Positions 19,523-29,321 of a stretch of DNA of 64,000 nucleotides are shown here, in pieces. Under the pieces are notes generated by a model, which had not been told where the DNA came from, did no database searches, and worked only from the letters and a program-made list of their open reading frames with translations. This stretch comes from Mycobacterium colombiense (GTDB lineage Bacteria > Actinomycetota > Actinomycetes > Mycobacteriales > Mycobacteriaceae). Position numbers and translations under genes: made by a program. The stretch lies in NCBI RefSeq assembly GCF_001953985.1, contig NZ_MBEI01000046.1:62001-126000 (forward strand), written 5' to 3'. The first letter of the stretch is position 1. Each line of letters starts with the position of its first letter.

Positions 19523-21936
19523 TTGCCAACTCCGATCTTGACTGTGCTGCCAGCCGATACGCCGAGTTGGCGATGCACCGCCGAGCCGGGCGAGTTCACC
19601 GGAAGCCACACCACCCGGTCGGGCATGTCGGTGATCATCAACGGCAGGCTGATGGAGCCGTGTGACGTGCTGACCGTGACCGCGTCGCCGTCGGCGGCGC
19701 CGATCTCGGCGGCCGTGTCGGCGGACAGCCGAGCGACGGGCTTGCGGGCCGTGCCCGCCAGATGTGGCTCCCCGTCTTGCATCCGGCCGTTGTCCAGCAT
19801 CATCCGCCACCCGGCCAATACCGCTTCACCCGACGCGGGCTGGGCCGGCTCCGGGGCCGCGACGGCCGGGCTCGCGGCGCGCTTGCCGTCCCAGTGCCGC
19901 AGCGCGGCCAGTTCTTCGCGGGCCGTGGCGACGCTGGACATGCCCAGGTACACGCCCATCTCGTCGGCGAGCGTGTCGAGCACCTGGTGGTCGGATTGGC
20001 TGGCCTGCTGGGCGGTGCCGCGCAGTGCGGCTTCGAACGGCCGGAAGCGGCCCTCCCAGTTGACGAATGCACCGGCCTTCTGCGTCGTCGACGCGACCGG
20101 GAAGACGACGTCGGCGCGTTCGGTGACGGCGCTGTGCCGCAACTCCAGGCTGACCACGAAGCCGACGCCGTCCAGCGCCGCCAGCACCGCTTGCGGGTCG
20201 GCGAAGTCATCGGGCTCGACACCGCCCACCAGCAGCGCGCCCAGCGTGCCATCGGTGGCGGCGGCCAGGATCGCGTCGGTGTCACGTCCACGGCCGGAAG
20301 GCAATTCGGACACGTTCCACGCCTGGGCGACCTGCGCGCGGGCGGTCTCGTCGTCGACCGGACGGCCACCGGGCAGCAGCCCCGGCAGCGCACCGGCCTC
20401 CAGCGCGCCGCGCTCACCGGCGCGCCGCGGCACCCAGGCCAGCCGGGCGCCGGTGGTGTCGGCGAGGCGGGCCGCCGCCGACAATCCGCCCGGCACCGTG
20501 GCCAGCCGCTCGCCGACCATGATGACCGCACCCGCGGTGGAGAGCAGGTCGCCCACCTCGCCGGTGGCCAACCCGTCAAGCGCCGAAGCCTCGGCGCCGG
20601 GAATGCTTTTGATCAGCCGCCCGGACATCTTGGTCAGCGCGCGGGTGGCGAATGGCGCGATGGCGTAGACGGGCAACCCCTGCTTGCGGGCCGCCTTGCG
20701 CAACCGCAGGAAGACGATGGGCGACTCGTCCTCGGGCTCGAATCCGACCAGCACGACGACCGGGGCCGATTCCAGATCGGCGTAGCTGACGGTGATCGGT
20801 TTGCCGGCGATGCGGGCGGCCAGGAAGTCGGCCTCCTCGGCCGAGCTCGGCCGGGCACGGAAGTCGATGTCGTTGCTGTCCAGCACGATTCGCGCGAACT
20901 TTGAGTAGGCGTAGGCGTCTTCCAGGGTGGCCCGGCCGCCGACCAGCACGCCCGTGCGGCCGCGCGCCGCTTCGAGGCCCTTGGTCGCGACGGCGATCGC
21001 GTGCGACCACGAGGCCGGTTGCAGCGAGCCGTCGGTGTCACGGATCAGGGGAGTGGTGAGCACATCGTGCTGCGTCGCGTAGGTGAACGCCCACCGGCCC
21101 TTGTCGCAGTTCCACTCCTCGTTGACCTCGGGGTCGTCGCCGGCCAACCGGCGCAGCACCTTGCCGCGGCGGTGGTCGGTGCGCTGCGCGCATCCGGAAG
21201 CGCAGTGCTCGCAGACGCTGGGGCTCGAGACCAAGTCGAACGGGCGGGCCCGAAACCGGTACGAGGACCCGGTCAATGCGCCGACCGGGCAGATTTGCAC
21301 TGTATTGCCCGAGAAGTAGGAGTCGAATGGCTCGTCGGCGTAAATGCCGACCTGCTGCAGGGCGCCTCGTTCCTGCATGTCGATGAAGATGTCGCCGGCG
21401 ATCTGCTCGGAGAACCGGGTGCAACGCGCGCACAGGATGCAGCGCTCCCGGTCGAGCAGGACCTGCGACGAGATGTTGATCGGCTTGGCGAAGGTGCGCT
21501 TGACGTCGGTGAAGCGAGAATCGGCGCGGCCGTTGGACATTGCCTGGTTCTGCAGCGGGCATTCCCCGCCCTTATCGCACATCGGGCAGTCCAGCGGGTG
21601 GTTGATCAGCAGCAGCTCCATCACGCCGTGCTGGGCCTTGTCGGCGGCCTCCGAGGTGAGCTGGGTGCGCACCACCATGTCATCGGTGGCGACCGTGGTG
21701 CAGGAGGCCATCGGCTTGCGCTGGCCTTCGACCTCGACCAGGCACTGGCGGCATGCGCCGACCGGCTCCAGCAGCGGGTGATCGCAGAACCGGGGGATCT
21801 GGATGCCCATCAATTCGGCGGCCCGGATCACCAGAGTTCCCTTGGGAACGCTGATTTCGTTGCCATCGATGGTCAGCGTCACCATGTCCGGCGGACGCAC
21901 CTCGTCGCCGGTTTCGGTCTTGGCCGCACTAGTCAT
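19519..21936 (-). CDS. nuoG: NADH dehydrogenase I subunit G (large Fe-S subunit)
   Basis: 805 residues. The N-terminal 2Fe-2S domain has Cys51, 62, 65 and 79, followed by the 4Fe-4S region ([17 protein letters not shown]) and a Cys-rich [13 protein letters not shown] segment, then a molybdopterin-oxidoreductase-like domain that no longer binds the cofactor. ATG 21936 has AGGAG upstream and is preferred over an upstream GTG. NuoG belongs to the NADH-oxidising arm; in M. tuberculosis it has been tied to suppression of host-cell apoptosis. Confidence 0.97.
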   Translation of the reverse strand: MTSAAKTETGDEVRPPDMVTLTIDGNEISVPKGTLVIRAAELMGIQIPRFCDHPLLEPVGACRQCLVEVEGQRKPMASCTTVATDDMVVRTQLTSEAADKAQHGVMELLLINHPLDCPMCDKGGECPLQNQAMSNGRADSRFTDVKRTFAKPINISSQVLLDRERCILCARCTRFSEQIAGDIFIDMQERGALQQVGIYADEPFDSYFSGNTVQICPVGALTGSSYRFRARPFDLVSSPSVCEHCASGCAQRTDHRRGKVLRRLAGDDPEVNEEWNCDKGRWAFTYATQHDVLTTPLIRDTDGSLQPASWSHAIAVATKGLEAARGRTGVLVGGRATLEDAYAYSKFARIVLDSNDIDFRARPSSAEEADFLAARIAGKPITVSYADLESAPVVVLVGFEPEDESPIVFLRLRKAARKQGLPVYAIAPFATRALTKMSGRLIKSIPGAEASALDGLATGEVGDLLSTAGAVIMVGERLATVPGGLSAAARLADTTGARLAWVPRRAGERGALEAGALPGLLPGGRPVDDETARAQVAQAWNVSELPSGRGRDTDAILAAATDGTLGALLVGGVEPDDFADPQAVLAALDGVGFVVSLELRHSAVTERADVVFPVASTTQKAGAFVNWEGRFRPFEAALRGTAQQASQSDHQVLDTLADEMGVYLGMSSVATAREELAALRHWDGKRAASPAVAAPEPAQPASGEAVLAGWRMMLDNGRMQDGEPHLAGTARKPVARLSADTAAEIGAADGDAVTVSTSHGSISLPLMITDMPDRVVWLPVNSPGSAVHRQLGVSAGSTVKIGVGK

Positions 21937-22023
21937 GAGCGCCGCTCCTCTCCCCCGCAAGCGGGAGGTACCCCCGCATCGCTCTTTCGCTCTGCATCGT
22001 CACCGGCGCGGGTCATCGGCTTC
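21937..22023. other. nuoF-nuoG gap with GC-rich hairpin
   Basis: This 87-bp gap is the largest within nuo. It contains a compact structured motif at 21950-21977 in which CCCGC, GCGGG and CCCCGC segments follow one another. Similar short motifs recur between genes in mycobacterial genomes as far as I recall. It may be an mRNA processing or stability element; no gene is present. Confidence 0.4.
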
Positions 22024-23370
22024 CTAACCTTTCGCGCTCTCGCGCTCCGCCGTCAGCATGGAGTCTCGTGGATCGAAGGGGCATCCACCGCCCTCGACGT
22101 GCGCGACGTATTCGTCGCGGAAGAACTTGATCGACGACATCACCGGGCTGGCCGCGCCATCGCCCAACGCGCAGAACGACTTTCCGAGGATGGTGTCGGA
22201 GATGTCCAGCAGCTTCTGGATGTCCTCGCTGGTGCCCTTGCCGGTTTCCAGCCGCTCGTAGATCTGGTCGAGCCAGAAGGTGCCCTCGCGGCATGGCGTG
22301 CATTTTCCGCACGACTCGTGCTTGTAGAAGTAGGTCCAGCGCCGCACGGCACGCACCACGCAGGTGGTCTCGTCGAAGATCTCCAGCGCCTTGGTGCCCA
22401 GCATCGAGCCGACGCCGCCGACGCCCTCGTAGTCCAGCGGCACATCGAGGTGCTCGTCGGTCAGCAGTGGGGTCGACGATCCGCCCGGTGTCCAGAACTT
22501 GAGCCGATGCCCGGCCCGCACACCACCGGCGTAGGCGAGCAACTCCCGCAACGTGATTCCCAGCGGGGCCTCGTACTGTCCGGGCCGGGCGACGTGGCCG
22601 GACAGCGAATACAGCGTGAAGCCAGGGGATTTCTCGCTGCCCATCGAGCGGAACCAGTCCACGCCGTTGCCGATGATCGGCGGCACGCTCGCGATGGTCT
22701 CGACGTTGTTGATCACCGTGGGGCAGCCGTACAGCCCGGCCACCGCGGGAAAGGGCGGGCGCAGCCGCGGCTGGCCGCGCCGGCCTTCCAGCGAATCCAG
22801 CAGCGCGGTTTCCTCACCGCAGATGTAGGCGCCGGCACCGGCGTGCACCACCAGTTCGAGGTCGAAGCCCGAGCCGTTGATGTCGCGGCCCAGGTAGCCG
22901 GCGGCGTAGGCCTCGGCCACCGCGTTCTGCAGGCGGCGCAGGACGGGCAGCACCTCCCCGCGCACATAGATGAACGCGTGGCTGGCGCGGATCGCGTACG
23001 CGGCGATGATGACGCCCTCGACCAGGATGTGCGGCGTCGCCAGCATCAGCGGAATGTCTTTGCACGTACCGGGTTCCGACTCGTCGGCGTTGACCACCAG
23101 GTAATGCGGTTTGGCGGCCGCGCCGGTGTCCCCCTGCGGGATGAACGACCACTTCGTGCCGGTCGAGAATCCCGCGCCGCCGCGCCCGCGCAGTCCGGAG
23201 TCCTTCACCAGCGCGATCACCGCGTCGGGCTCCATGGCCAGCGCCTTCTTCATCGCCTCGTAGCCGCCATGGCGGTGGTAGGTCTCGAGGGTCCACGACT
23301 CGGGGTCGTCCCAGAAGCGGCTGATGACAGGAGTCAGCGGCGTCGCCTGATTGTCAGAAGTCGTTGTCAT
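22024..23370 (-). CDS. nuoF: NADH dehydrogenase I subunit F (NADH/FMN site)
   Basis: 448 residues, the NADH-binding flavoprotein. The NADH loop GRGGAGFSTGTKW is at residues 62-74, the FMN-binding region includes NADESEPGTCKD, and the N3 4Fe-4S motif is ESCGKCTPCREG near the C-terminus. The ATG at 23370 touches the nuoE stop (TGATG). Confidence 0.97.
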   Translation of the reverse strand: MTTTSDNQATPLTPVISRFWDDPESWTLETYHRHGGYEAMKKALAMEPDAVIALVKDSGLRGRGGAGFSTGTKWSFIPQGDTGAAAKPHYLVVNADESEPGTCKDIPLMLATPHILVEGVIIAAYAIRASHAFIYVRGEVLPVLRRLQNAVAEAYAAGYLGRDINGSGFDLELVVHAGAGAYICGEETALLDSLEGRRGQPRLRPPFPAVAGLYGCPTVINNVETIASVPPIIGNGVDWFRSMGSEKSPGFTLYSLSGHVARPGQYEAPLGITLRELLAYAGGVRAGHRLKFWTPGGSSTPLLTDEHLDVPLDYEGVGGVGSMLGTKALEIFDETTCVVRAVRRWTYFYKHESCGKCTPCREGTFWLDQIYERLETGKGTSEDIQKLLDISDTILGKSFCALGDGAASPVMSSIKFFRDEYVAHVEGGGCPFDPRDSMLTAERESAKG

Positions 23371-24125
23371 CACTGGCCTTCCGGCGCGTCCGGCGCCTGC
23401 ATGCCGTGTTCCTTGGCTACCTTCAGGCCGGCCAGGGTGGCCGCTCCGGCCCCGCCCTGTCCCTGGTCGGGACGCTCGTCGGGCAGGCCGGCCAGGATGC
23501 GCGACGTCTCGCGGAAGACGCACAGCGGGGCGCCGCGCGTGGGCGGCTGGGGCTCGCCGGAACGCAGCGAGTCGACGAGTTCGCGCGCCGACTCCGGCGT
23601 CTGGTTGTCGTAGAACTCCCAGTTCACCATCACCACCGGCGCGTAATCGCAGGCGGCGTTGCATTCGATGTGTTGCAGGGTGACCGAGCCGTCGGCGGTG
23701 GTCTCGTCGTTGCCGACGTCCAAATGTTCTTTCAGGGCGTCGAAGATGGCATCGCCACCCATGATGGCGCACAACGTGTTTGTGCAGACGCCCACCAGAT
23801 AATCGCCGGTGGGGCCCCGGCGATACATGGTGTAGAAGCTGGCCACCGCGGACACCTCGGCCCCGGTGAGCCCCAGCTGCTCGCCGCAGAACTCCAGGCC
23901 CGCCGGTGTCAGGTAGGAATCCTGCGATTGCACCAGGTGCAGCAACGGCAACAGGGCCGAACGCTGGTTGGGGTAGCGACCGATGATCTCCTTGGCGTCG
24001 ACCTCCAGCCGGGCCCGCACCTCGGGCGGATACGTCTTGGGCGCGCCCTCGACGACGAACGCGTTGGGCTCGTCGGGCGGTGGGCCGAGCCGGATGAAGA
24101 CCGGCTGTCCCTGCGGCCCGGTCAC
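23370..24125 (-). CDS. nuoE: NADH dehydrogenase I subunit E (2Fe-2S)
   Basis: 251 residues. A thioredoxin-like subunit carrying the N1a 2Fe-2S cluster with ligands Cys114, Cys119, Cys155 and Cys159 (CTNTLC and CNAAC). The GTG start at 24125 overlaps the nuoD stop (GTGA). A C-terminal tail of about 50 residues is Gly/Ala-rich, as in other mycobacteria. Confidence 0.96.
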   Translation of the reverse strand: MTGPQGQPVFIRLGPPPDEPNAFVVEGAPKTYPPEVRARLEVDAKEIIGRYPNQRSALLPLLHLVQSQDSYLTPAGLEFCGEQLGLTGAEVSAVASFYTMYRRGPTGDYLVGVCTNTLCAIMGGDAIFDALKEHLDVGNDETTADGSVTLQHIECNAACDYAPVVMVNWEFYDNQTPESARELVDSLRSGEPQPPTRGAPLCVFRETSRILAGLPDERPDQGQGGAGAATLAGLKVAKEHGMQAPDAPEGQ

Positions 24126-25447
24126 CGGTCCACCCCGCCCATGACCGGGTCGATGCTGGCGACCGCGGTGATCAGGTCGGCGACCATGCCGCCTTCGCAC
24201 ATCGCCGCCACCGACTGCAGATTCGTGAACGAGGGGTCTCGGTAGTGCACCCGGTAGGGCCGGGTGCCGCCGTCGCTGACCATGTGCACACCCAGCTCAC
24301 CGCGCGGCGATTCGACCGCGGTGTAGACCTGGCCGGCGGGAACCCGGATGCCCTCGGTGACCAGTTTGAAGTGATGAATCAACGCCTCCATCGAGCCGCC
24401 CATGATCTTGGCGATGTGTTCCGGTGAGTTGCCCAAACCGTCGGGGCCCACCTTCAAGTCGGCCGGCCAGGCTATCTTGCGGTCCTCGACCATGGTCGGA
24501 CCCGGCTTCAGCTTGTCTAGACACTGCTCGACGATCTTGATCGACTCCCACATCTCGTTGACACGAATCATGTAGCGCCCGTAAGCATCACACGTGTCTT
24601 CGGTGATTACGTCGAATTCGTAGTTTTCATATCCGCAATACGGTTCGCTCTTGCGCAGATCGTGGGGCAGCCCGGTGGCACGCAGGATGGGGCCGGTGAT
24701 GCCCAGCGCCATGCAACCGGTCAGATCCAGATATCCGACGTCCTGGGTGCGGGCCTTCCAGATGGCGTTCTCGTTGAGCAGCCCGCCCATGTCGCGCAGC
24801 ACCTGCTTGAGCGTCTTGAGGCCTTCGACGATCTCGGATTCCGCGTTGGGCGGTAAGTCCTGCGCCACACCTCCGGGCCGGATGTAGGCGCTGTTCATTC
24901 GCAGGCCGGTGATCGATTCGAACAGGGTCAACACGATCTCGCGTCCCCGGAATCCGACGAACATCGGGGTCATGGCGCCCAGTTCCATACCGCCGGTCGC
25001 CAGCGCCACCAGATGCGACGAGATCCGGTTGAGCTCCATCATCATCACCCGGATGACGTTGACCCGCTCCGGAATCTGATCGCTGATGCCGAGCAGCTTC
25101 TCCACACCGAGGCAGTACGCCGTCTCGTTGAAAAACGGTGCGAGGTAATCCATCCGGGTCACGAACGTGACACCCTGGGTCCAGTAGCGGTATTCGAGGT
25201 TCTTCTCGATGCCGGTGTGCAAATACCCTATGCCGCACCGGACATCGGTGACCGTCTCACCCTCGATTTCCAGGATCAGCCGCAATACCCCGTGTGTGGA
25301 CGGATGCTGCGGGCCCATGTTGACGACGATGCGTTCGCCGGGATCGACCCCGCGGGCGGCCTCGACGACCTTGTCCCAGTCCTGACCGCCGGCGACCACA
25401 AAGGTCTCGCCGGCGCCGTCGTGCGTCGATTCAGTGGTGGTGCTCAT
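24122..25447 (-). CDS. nuoD: NADH dehydrogenase I subunit D (49-kDa, quinone site)
   Basis: 441 residues, homologous to the large subunit of NiFe hydrogenases. The block [15 protein letters not shown] carries the quinone-headgroup His, and the C-terminal DPVMGGVDR is conserved. It forms the menaquinone pocket with NuoB. ATG 25447 overlaps the nuoC stop by one base (TGATG). Confidence 0.97.
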   Translation of the reverse strand: MSTTTESTHDGAGETFVVAGGQDWDKVVEAARGVDPGERIVVNMGPQHPSTHGVLRLILEIEGETVTDVRCGIGYLHTGIEKNLEYRYWTQGVTFVTRMDYLAPFFNETAYCLGVEKLLGISDQIPERVNVIRVMMMELNRISSHLVALATGGMELGAMTPMFVGFRGREIVLTLFESITGLRMNSAYIRPGGVAQDLPPNAESEIVEGLKTLKQVLRDMGGLLNENAIWKARTQDVGYLDLTGCMALGITGPILRATGLPHDLRKSEPYCGYENYEFDVITEDTCDAYGRYMIRVNEMWESIKIVEQCLDKLKPGPTMVEDRKIAWPADLKVGPDGLGNSPEHIAKIMGGSMEALIHHFKLVTEGIRVPAGQVYTAVESPRGELGVHMVSDGGTRPYRVHYRDPSFTNLQSVAAMCEGGMVADLITAVASIDPVMGGVDR

Positions 25448-26154
25448 CAGTTGTACGCTCTCCGCTCGTCGGGCGGGGGTATCTGTGCGCCTTTGTATTC
25501 GACCGGAATCCCGCCGAGGGGGTAGTCCTTGCGCTGCGGATACCCGTGCCAGTCGTCGGGCATCTCGATGCGGGTCAGCGACGGGTGCCCGTCGAAGATG
25601 ATGCCGAAGAAGTCGTAGGTCTCTCGCTCGTGCCAGTCGGTGGTCGGATAAATCCCGAATAGCGAGGGAATGTGCGGATCATCGTCGGGCGCAGCCACTT
25701 CCAGGCGGACGCGGCGATTGTGCGTGATCGACTGCAACGGATACACCGCGTGCAGTTCGCGTCCCGTCTCGTGCGGGTAGTGCACCCCGCTGACGCCCAG
25801 GCACATTTCGAAGCGCAGTTGCGGGTCGTCACGCAGCCGGTGAGCGACCTGTTCCAGCGCCTCACGTCGCACGTGCAACGTCAGTTCGTCGCGATACACC
25901 ACGACTTTTTCGATGGCGTCGGTGAATTCGACGTTGGCCTGGCTCAACGCCGCGGCCAGTGCGTCGACCACCTCGTCGAAGTAGCCGCCGTAGGGCCGCG
26001 GGCTGCTGCCCGGCAGCAAGACCTCGCGCACCAGCCGTCCGTAACCGGACGTGTCACCCGTGCCCTTGGCGCCGAACATGCCGCGGCGCACGTCGATGAC
26101 TTCTTCGTCGGCGCTGCTGATTGCTTCTTTGGGATCTTGGTCCGGTGAGCTCAT
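25447..26154 (-). CDS. nuoC: NADH dehydrogenase I subunit C
   Basis: 235 residues, the 30-kDa peripheral-arm subunit. The family signature is [20 protein letters not shown] followed by [18 protein letters not shown] at 26154 overlaps the nuoB stop (ATGA); the longer in-frame extension upstream overlaps nuoB and is rejected. Confidence 0.97.
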   Translation of the reverse strand: MSSPDQDPKEAISSADEEVIDVRRGMFGAKGTGDTSGYGRLVREVLLPGSSPRPYGGYFDEVVDALAAALSQANVEFTDAIEKVVVYRDELTLHVRREALEQVAHRLRDDPQLRFEMCLGVSGVHYPHETGRELHAVYPLQSITHNRRVRLEVAAPDDDPHIPSLFGIYPTTDWHERETYDFFGIIFDGHPSLTRIEMPDDWHGYPQRKDYPLGGIPVEYKGAQIPPPDERRAYN

Positions 26155-26705
26155 CGCAGCAGTCCGCGCATCTCGATCGTGGGCCGGGCCGACAGCGCCG
26201 CCTGCTCGGCTTCGGCGATGGCGGTTTCCCGGTTGACGCCCAGCGGCATCTCCTGAATCTTCTCGTGCAGCTTCAGGATTGCGTACAAGAGCATCTCCGG
26301 TCGCGGCGGACAGCCGGGCAGGTAAATGTCTACGGGGACCACGTGATCGACGCCCTGCACGATCGCGTAGTTGTTGAACATCCCGCCGGATGACGCGCAC
26401 ACGCCCATGGCCAGCACCCATTTCGGCTCGGCCATCTGGTCGTAGATCTGTCGCAGCACGGGAGCCATCTTCTGGCTGACCCGCCCGGCGACGATCATCA
26501 AATCGGCCTGCCGGGGGGTGGCCGAGAATCGCTCCATCCCGAACCGCGCGATGTCGAATCTTGGCCCGGCCGTTGCCATCATCTCGATGGCGCAGCAGGC
26601 CAACCCGAACGTCGCCGGCCACAGCGAGTTCTTGCGAACGTAGCCCGCGACCTTCTCGACTGTTGACAGCAGGATCCCGCCGGGCAGCTGTTCCTCAAGA
26701 CCCAC
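26151..26705 (-). CDS. nuoB: NADH dehydrogenase I subunit B (N2 cluster)
   Basis: 184 residues. Ligands of the terminal N2 4Fe-4S cluster are the tandem Cys37-Cys38, Cys103 and Cys132 ([29 protein letters not shown]). It transfers electrons to menaquinone together with NuoD. The start is GTG at 26705 with GAGGTAA upstream. It follows nuoA by 8 bp. Confidence 0.97.
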   Translation of the reverse strand: MGLEEQLPGGILLSTVEKVAGYVRKNSLWPATFGLACCAIEMMATAGPRFDIARFGMERFSATPRQADLMIVAGRVSQKMAPVLRQIYDQMAEPKWVLAMGVCASSGGMFNNYAIVQGVDHVVPVDIYLPGCPPRPEMLLYAILKLHEKIQEMPLGVNRETAIAEAEQAALSARPTIEMRGLLR

Positions 26706-26713
26706 GTCTTACC

Positions 26714-27091
26714 TCAATCCCACGTCAGGCCGCCGCGGCGCCACACATAGGCGTAAGCCACGAAAACCGTCAGCATGAAAATCACCATTTCGACCAGAGC
26801 GAATGTGCCCAGCGCGTCATAGCTGACCGCCCAGGGATACAGGAACACGATTTCGATGTCGAAGACGATGAACAGCATCGCGGTGAGGTAGTACTTCACC
26901 GGAAAGCGCTGCCCGGCCGTCGCATGCGGCCCGCTCACCGATGTCTCGGTGGGTTCGATCCCGCACTCGTAGGCCGACATCTTCGACTTGTTGAAACGTG
27001 ATGGGCCGGCCAGGCTCGCGATCGCCACCGAGCCCACGGCAAAGGCAGTGGCAATGGCGCCTAGCACCAGGATGGGTATGTAGACGTTCAA
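26714..27091 (-). CDS. nuoA: NADH dehydrogenase I subunit A
   Basis: 125 residues, three membrane helices, with SAYECGIEP and FDIEIVFLYPWA, both family hallmarks. Alignment with the recalled M. tuberculosis NuoA (beginning MNVYIPI) points to a TTG start at 27091, preceded by GGAG five bases away. No ATG or GTG lies nearby. It is the first gene of the nuoA-N operon. Confidence 0.94.
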   Translation of the reverse strand: MNVYIPILVLGAIATAFAVGSVAIASLAGPSRFNKSKMSAYECGIEPTETSVSGPHATAGQRFPVKYYLTAMLFIVFDIEIVFLYPWAVSYDALGTFALVEMVIFMLTVFVAYAYVWRRGGLTWD

Positions 27092-27529
27092 CTCGCTCCA
27101 TGATCCGTCGTACGTGCCGCCTAGCGGCCAGGCGGTAACCGGGCTGCTGTGACGAACCGGGTCTGAAGCCCGCCACAGTGATTTACAACATAGCGTCGCG
27201 GCTCGCGGCGCGCTTGTCCGGGGTGGGCGTTTTGTCGTATCGGCGGTGCCATGTCGCGCTGTGCTGCGCAAACTCGATAGCCGGTGCAACCAACGCTCGC
27301 CGCCGCACGGGATCCGCCGCACCGGCCGCTAGGTGAGCACCAGCAAAGGCGCGGCCGCGCCGATCGCTGCGGCACTCAAGATCAGGGGCGTCGCCAGCGC
27401 GGATAGCCCGTCGTCAGCAACGTCGCGACTGGCGACCGTCGCCGTGGGGCCGAGGGCGGAATTGGTCAGGACTGCCGCATTTGGCGGCCGAAAATCAGCG
27501 GCCGCGGCAAAGACGCGGCGTGGAATGAA
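27092..27529. other. 438-bp region upstream of nuoA
   Basis: No convincing gene. It should hold the nuo promoter, read on the minus strand. Between the stop of the receiver gene (27530) and a TAG at 27330-27332, the minus frame of the receiver gene stays open for 66 codons and ends in a hydrophobic Ala/Leu-rich stretch, but it has no start codon. It may be a decayed gene tail. M. tuberculosis carries PPE52 at this place; nothing PPE-like is seen here. Confidence 0.5.
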
Positions 27530-27931
27530 TCAGCGAACCGGGGCTCGCAGCAGGCTGAGCACCGTGCGGCCCAGCAGGATGGGGTCGATGGGATGCGGCA
27601 CCGCGCCCTCCGCGCGCGACCAGGAGGCCAACCATGCGTCGTCGGGCCGGCCGGTCAGCACGACAAGAGGTGGGCAGGTCTCGAGTTCGTCTTTGAGCTG
27701 CTTTGCGATTCCCATGCCGCCGGTCGGGGTGGCCTCGCCGTCCAGGATGGCCAAGTCGATGCCGCCCTTGTCCATCGTCGCCACCACCATGGGCCCGGTC
27801 GCCACCTCGACGTAGCTCAATTCGGGCAGATCGGGATGCAGCCGCTTGCCCAGGGCACGCATCACCCGTTCGCGGGTTTGGACGTTGCTGCTGTAGACGA
27901 GGATCCGCAGGGCGATGGTGGAGTCGGGCAC
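27530..27931 (-). CDS. Atypical orphan response regulator receiver, Rv3143 ortholog
   Basis: 133 residues forming only a receiver-like domain with no DNA-binding output. Asp64 (LAILDGEA) sits where the phosphorylated Asp should be and Thr93 is the switch Thr, but the usual N-terminal acidic pair is replaced (LVYSSN) and the conserved Lys is His113 (VPHPID), so normal phosphorylation is doubtful. The GTG start at 27931 follows the YceI gene by 54 bp on the same strand, and nuoA lies 438 bp downstream. M. tuberculosis also keeps Rv3143 beside nuo, suggesting a role linked to respiration. Confidence 0.87.
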   Translation of the reverse strand: MPDSTIALRILVYSSNVQTRERVMRALGKRLHPDLPELSYVEVATGPMVVATMDKGGIDLAILDGEATPTGGMGIAKQLKDELETCPPLVVLTGRPDDAWLASWSRAEGAVPHPIDPILLGRTVLSLLRAPVR

Positions 27932-27985
27932 GGTGCAGATGCTACTGGTGTCACACCGGGTTCAGCGGGGTGCCCGCAGAAATCC

Positions 27986-28522
27986 TTACTGCGATACCCG
28001 CACGAAGATGGCGTCCGCCGCGACCGTCGCCGTCGAGCTGATCATGCCGCCCCGGTTCCAACCCAGGTCGAACCGGTCCCGATCGAGCTTGGTTTCGCCG
28101 GTGATTCGGATCGAGCCGTCGTCGAGCTCGGAGATCGTGACGGGCAGCTGTATCTCCGCGGTGACGCCCTTGATGGTGAATGTGGTCCGCAGGTCGGCGG
28201 CCTTGCCTTTGGTCGGGTGCACCGCGGTGACCACGACGCTGATCTCCCCGAAGCGTTCGACGTCGAAGAAGTCGGCCGAGCGCAGGTGCTTGTCGCGACG
28301 GCCGATGCCGGTGTCCAGCGAGGCGGCCCGGATGTCCACCCGGCCGAAAACCGCTCCCTTGCCGGTCAGTTGGCCGTCGCCGGTGAAGTCGGTGAAGCGG
28401 CCCTTCACGTTCACCAGGCCCCACATGTTCCTGATCTTGAACGTGATGGCCGAGCGATCCGTGGCCAGGTTCCACACGCCGGCCATATCGGGATCGTGAA
28501 GCAGTGTCTCCAAAGTCGTCAT
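27986..28522 (-). CDS. YceI-family protein
   Basis: 178 residues with the YceI lipocalin-like fold pattern: GVWNLATDRSAITFKIRNMWG at the N-terminus, then KGRFTDFTGDGQ, the RDKHLRSADFFDVE segment and TIKGVTAEIQLPV. The family binds isoprenoid or amphiphilic ligands. No signal peptide is seen, so a cytoplasmic location is likely. ATG 28522 with GGGGGT upstream is preferred over the GTG/ATG four codons earlier. It probably closes or follows the accessory operon. Confidence 0.88.
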   Translation of the reverse strand: MTTLETLLHDPDMAGVWNLATDRSAITFKIRNMWGLVNVKGRFTDFTGDGQLTGKGAVFGRVDIRAASLDTGIGRRDKHLRSADFFDVERFGEISVVVTAVHPTKGKAADLRTTFTIKGVTAEIQLPVTISELDDGSIRITGETKLDRDRFDLGWNRGGMISSTATVAADAIFVRVSQ

Positions 28523-28555
28523 CGTCACCCCCAATGTGTCGTGGCGAATCTAGCG

Positions 28556-28957
28556 CTAGTTCATCAGCGGCGCGATTCCGGCGGGGTCGAAATATTCGTC
28601 GATCCGCTCTATCAGGCCGTCCGTACCTACCCGAATCACGATGCAGACCCGCAGCGAGATCGACTGCCCGGCATGCCCGGTGGCGTGCAAGATGTGCTGC
28701 TGAACGAAGCCACGGGTGGATCCGTCATTGAAGAGCTGCCGATCCAGGATTTCGTAGCGACGCTGCGTCGTCGCGCCGATGAACCAATCGATGACCCGCA
28801 TCGCGCGGGCCTTGTCGTCGTCGCGCCGCGAGCCGACACGCCACACCGCGATGTCGTTGCTCCACATCGCGTCGACCGCGGCGACGTCGCTTCGCTCGAT
28901 CGCGGTGAACAGCCGGTTGGCCGCATCGAGGACCGTCTCGGTGCTGGAAGCGGGCAT
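28556..28957 (-). CDS. SnoaL/NTF2-like protein
   Basis: 133 residues of the SnoaL-like/NTF2 cone fold: an N-terminal helix (VLDAANRLFTAIERSDVAAVDAMW) followed by beta strands and a terminal GLIERIDEYFDPAG, common in this family. Members are isomerases, hydratases or ligand-binding proteins. A good AGGAG site precedes the ATG. It is the last gene before yceI in the minus-strand accessory operon, 25 bp after the DUF6285 gene. Confidence 0.8.
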   Translation of the reverse strand: MPASSTETVLDAANRLFTAIERSDVAAVDAMWSNDIAVWRVGSRRDDDKARAMRVIDWFIGATTQRRYEILDRQLFNDGSTRGFVQQHILHATGHAGQSISLRVCIVIRVGTDGLIERIDEYFDPAGIAPLMN

Positions 28958-28982
28958 GTCTGGCTCCTAACTGATCGCCGGG

Positions 28983-29321
28983 CTATTCGCTGTCGTATCC
29001 GGGGTGGGCGACGGCCAATCGGCGTCGTACCAGGGTGCGCAGGCAGGCGGTGACCTGGTCGGCTTGCCCGTCGAGCTCGCCGGCCCGTATGGCGGCGGCC
29101 AGCTGTTCCTCGTCGGCGAAGCCCAGGCCGGCCAACGCGGCGCGGGATTCCGCCTCGCTCTCGTCGAGCAGTTCGCGCTCGACGATGCGCAGCGCGTTGG
29201 CGGCGACCCGGGCGTGGAAGTTGACCTGTCCTTCGGTCGCGCCGCGCACGTCGCTTTCCAGGAATTCGGCGACCGCGGCCACGAGTTCGGCGGCCAGCGG
29301 GCGGCCGTATGGGCCGATCAT
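28983..29321 (-). CDS. DUF6285 protein, LvaB-like partner of the phosphotransferase
   Basis: 112 residues, helical and acidic, without catalytic motifs (it begins MIGPYGRPLAAELVAAVAEF and carries a conserved-looking VNFHARVAANALRIVEREL). The ATG overlaps the stop of the phosphotransferase gene (ATGA), so both are made together. Such small proteins recur beside APH-like kinases and acyl-CoA dehydrogenases. In the Pseudomonas levulinate pathway the small protein LvaB is needed with kinase LvaA to phosphorylate 4-hydroxyacyl-CoA. Equating this gene with LvaB is inference from size and context. Confidence 0.7.
   Translation of the reverse strand: MIGPYGRPLAAELVAAVAEFLESDVRGATEGQVNFHARVAANALRIVERELLDESEAESRAALAGLGFADEEQLAAAIRAGELDGQADQVTACLRTLVRRRLAVAHPGYDSE

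Noticed and set aside
18146..20668. An 840-codon open frame on the plus strand opposite nuoH/nuoG
   Set aside because: It is antisense to conserved subunits, has an Arg/Gln/His-rich composition typical of GC-driven shadow frames, and shows no domain.
27147..27178. CTGTG ... CACAG arms upstream of nuoA as a CRP site
   Set aside because: The arms are 22 bp apart instead of the 6-bp spacing of a TGTGA-N6-TCACA site; no proper CRP match was found.
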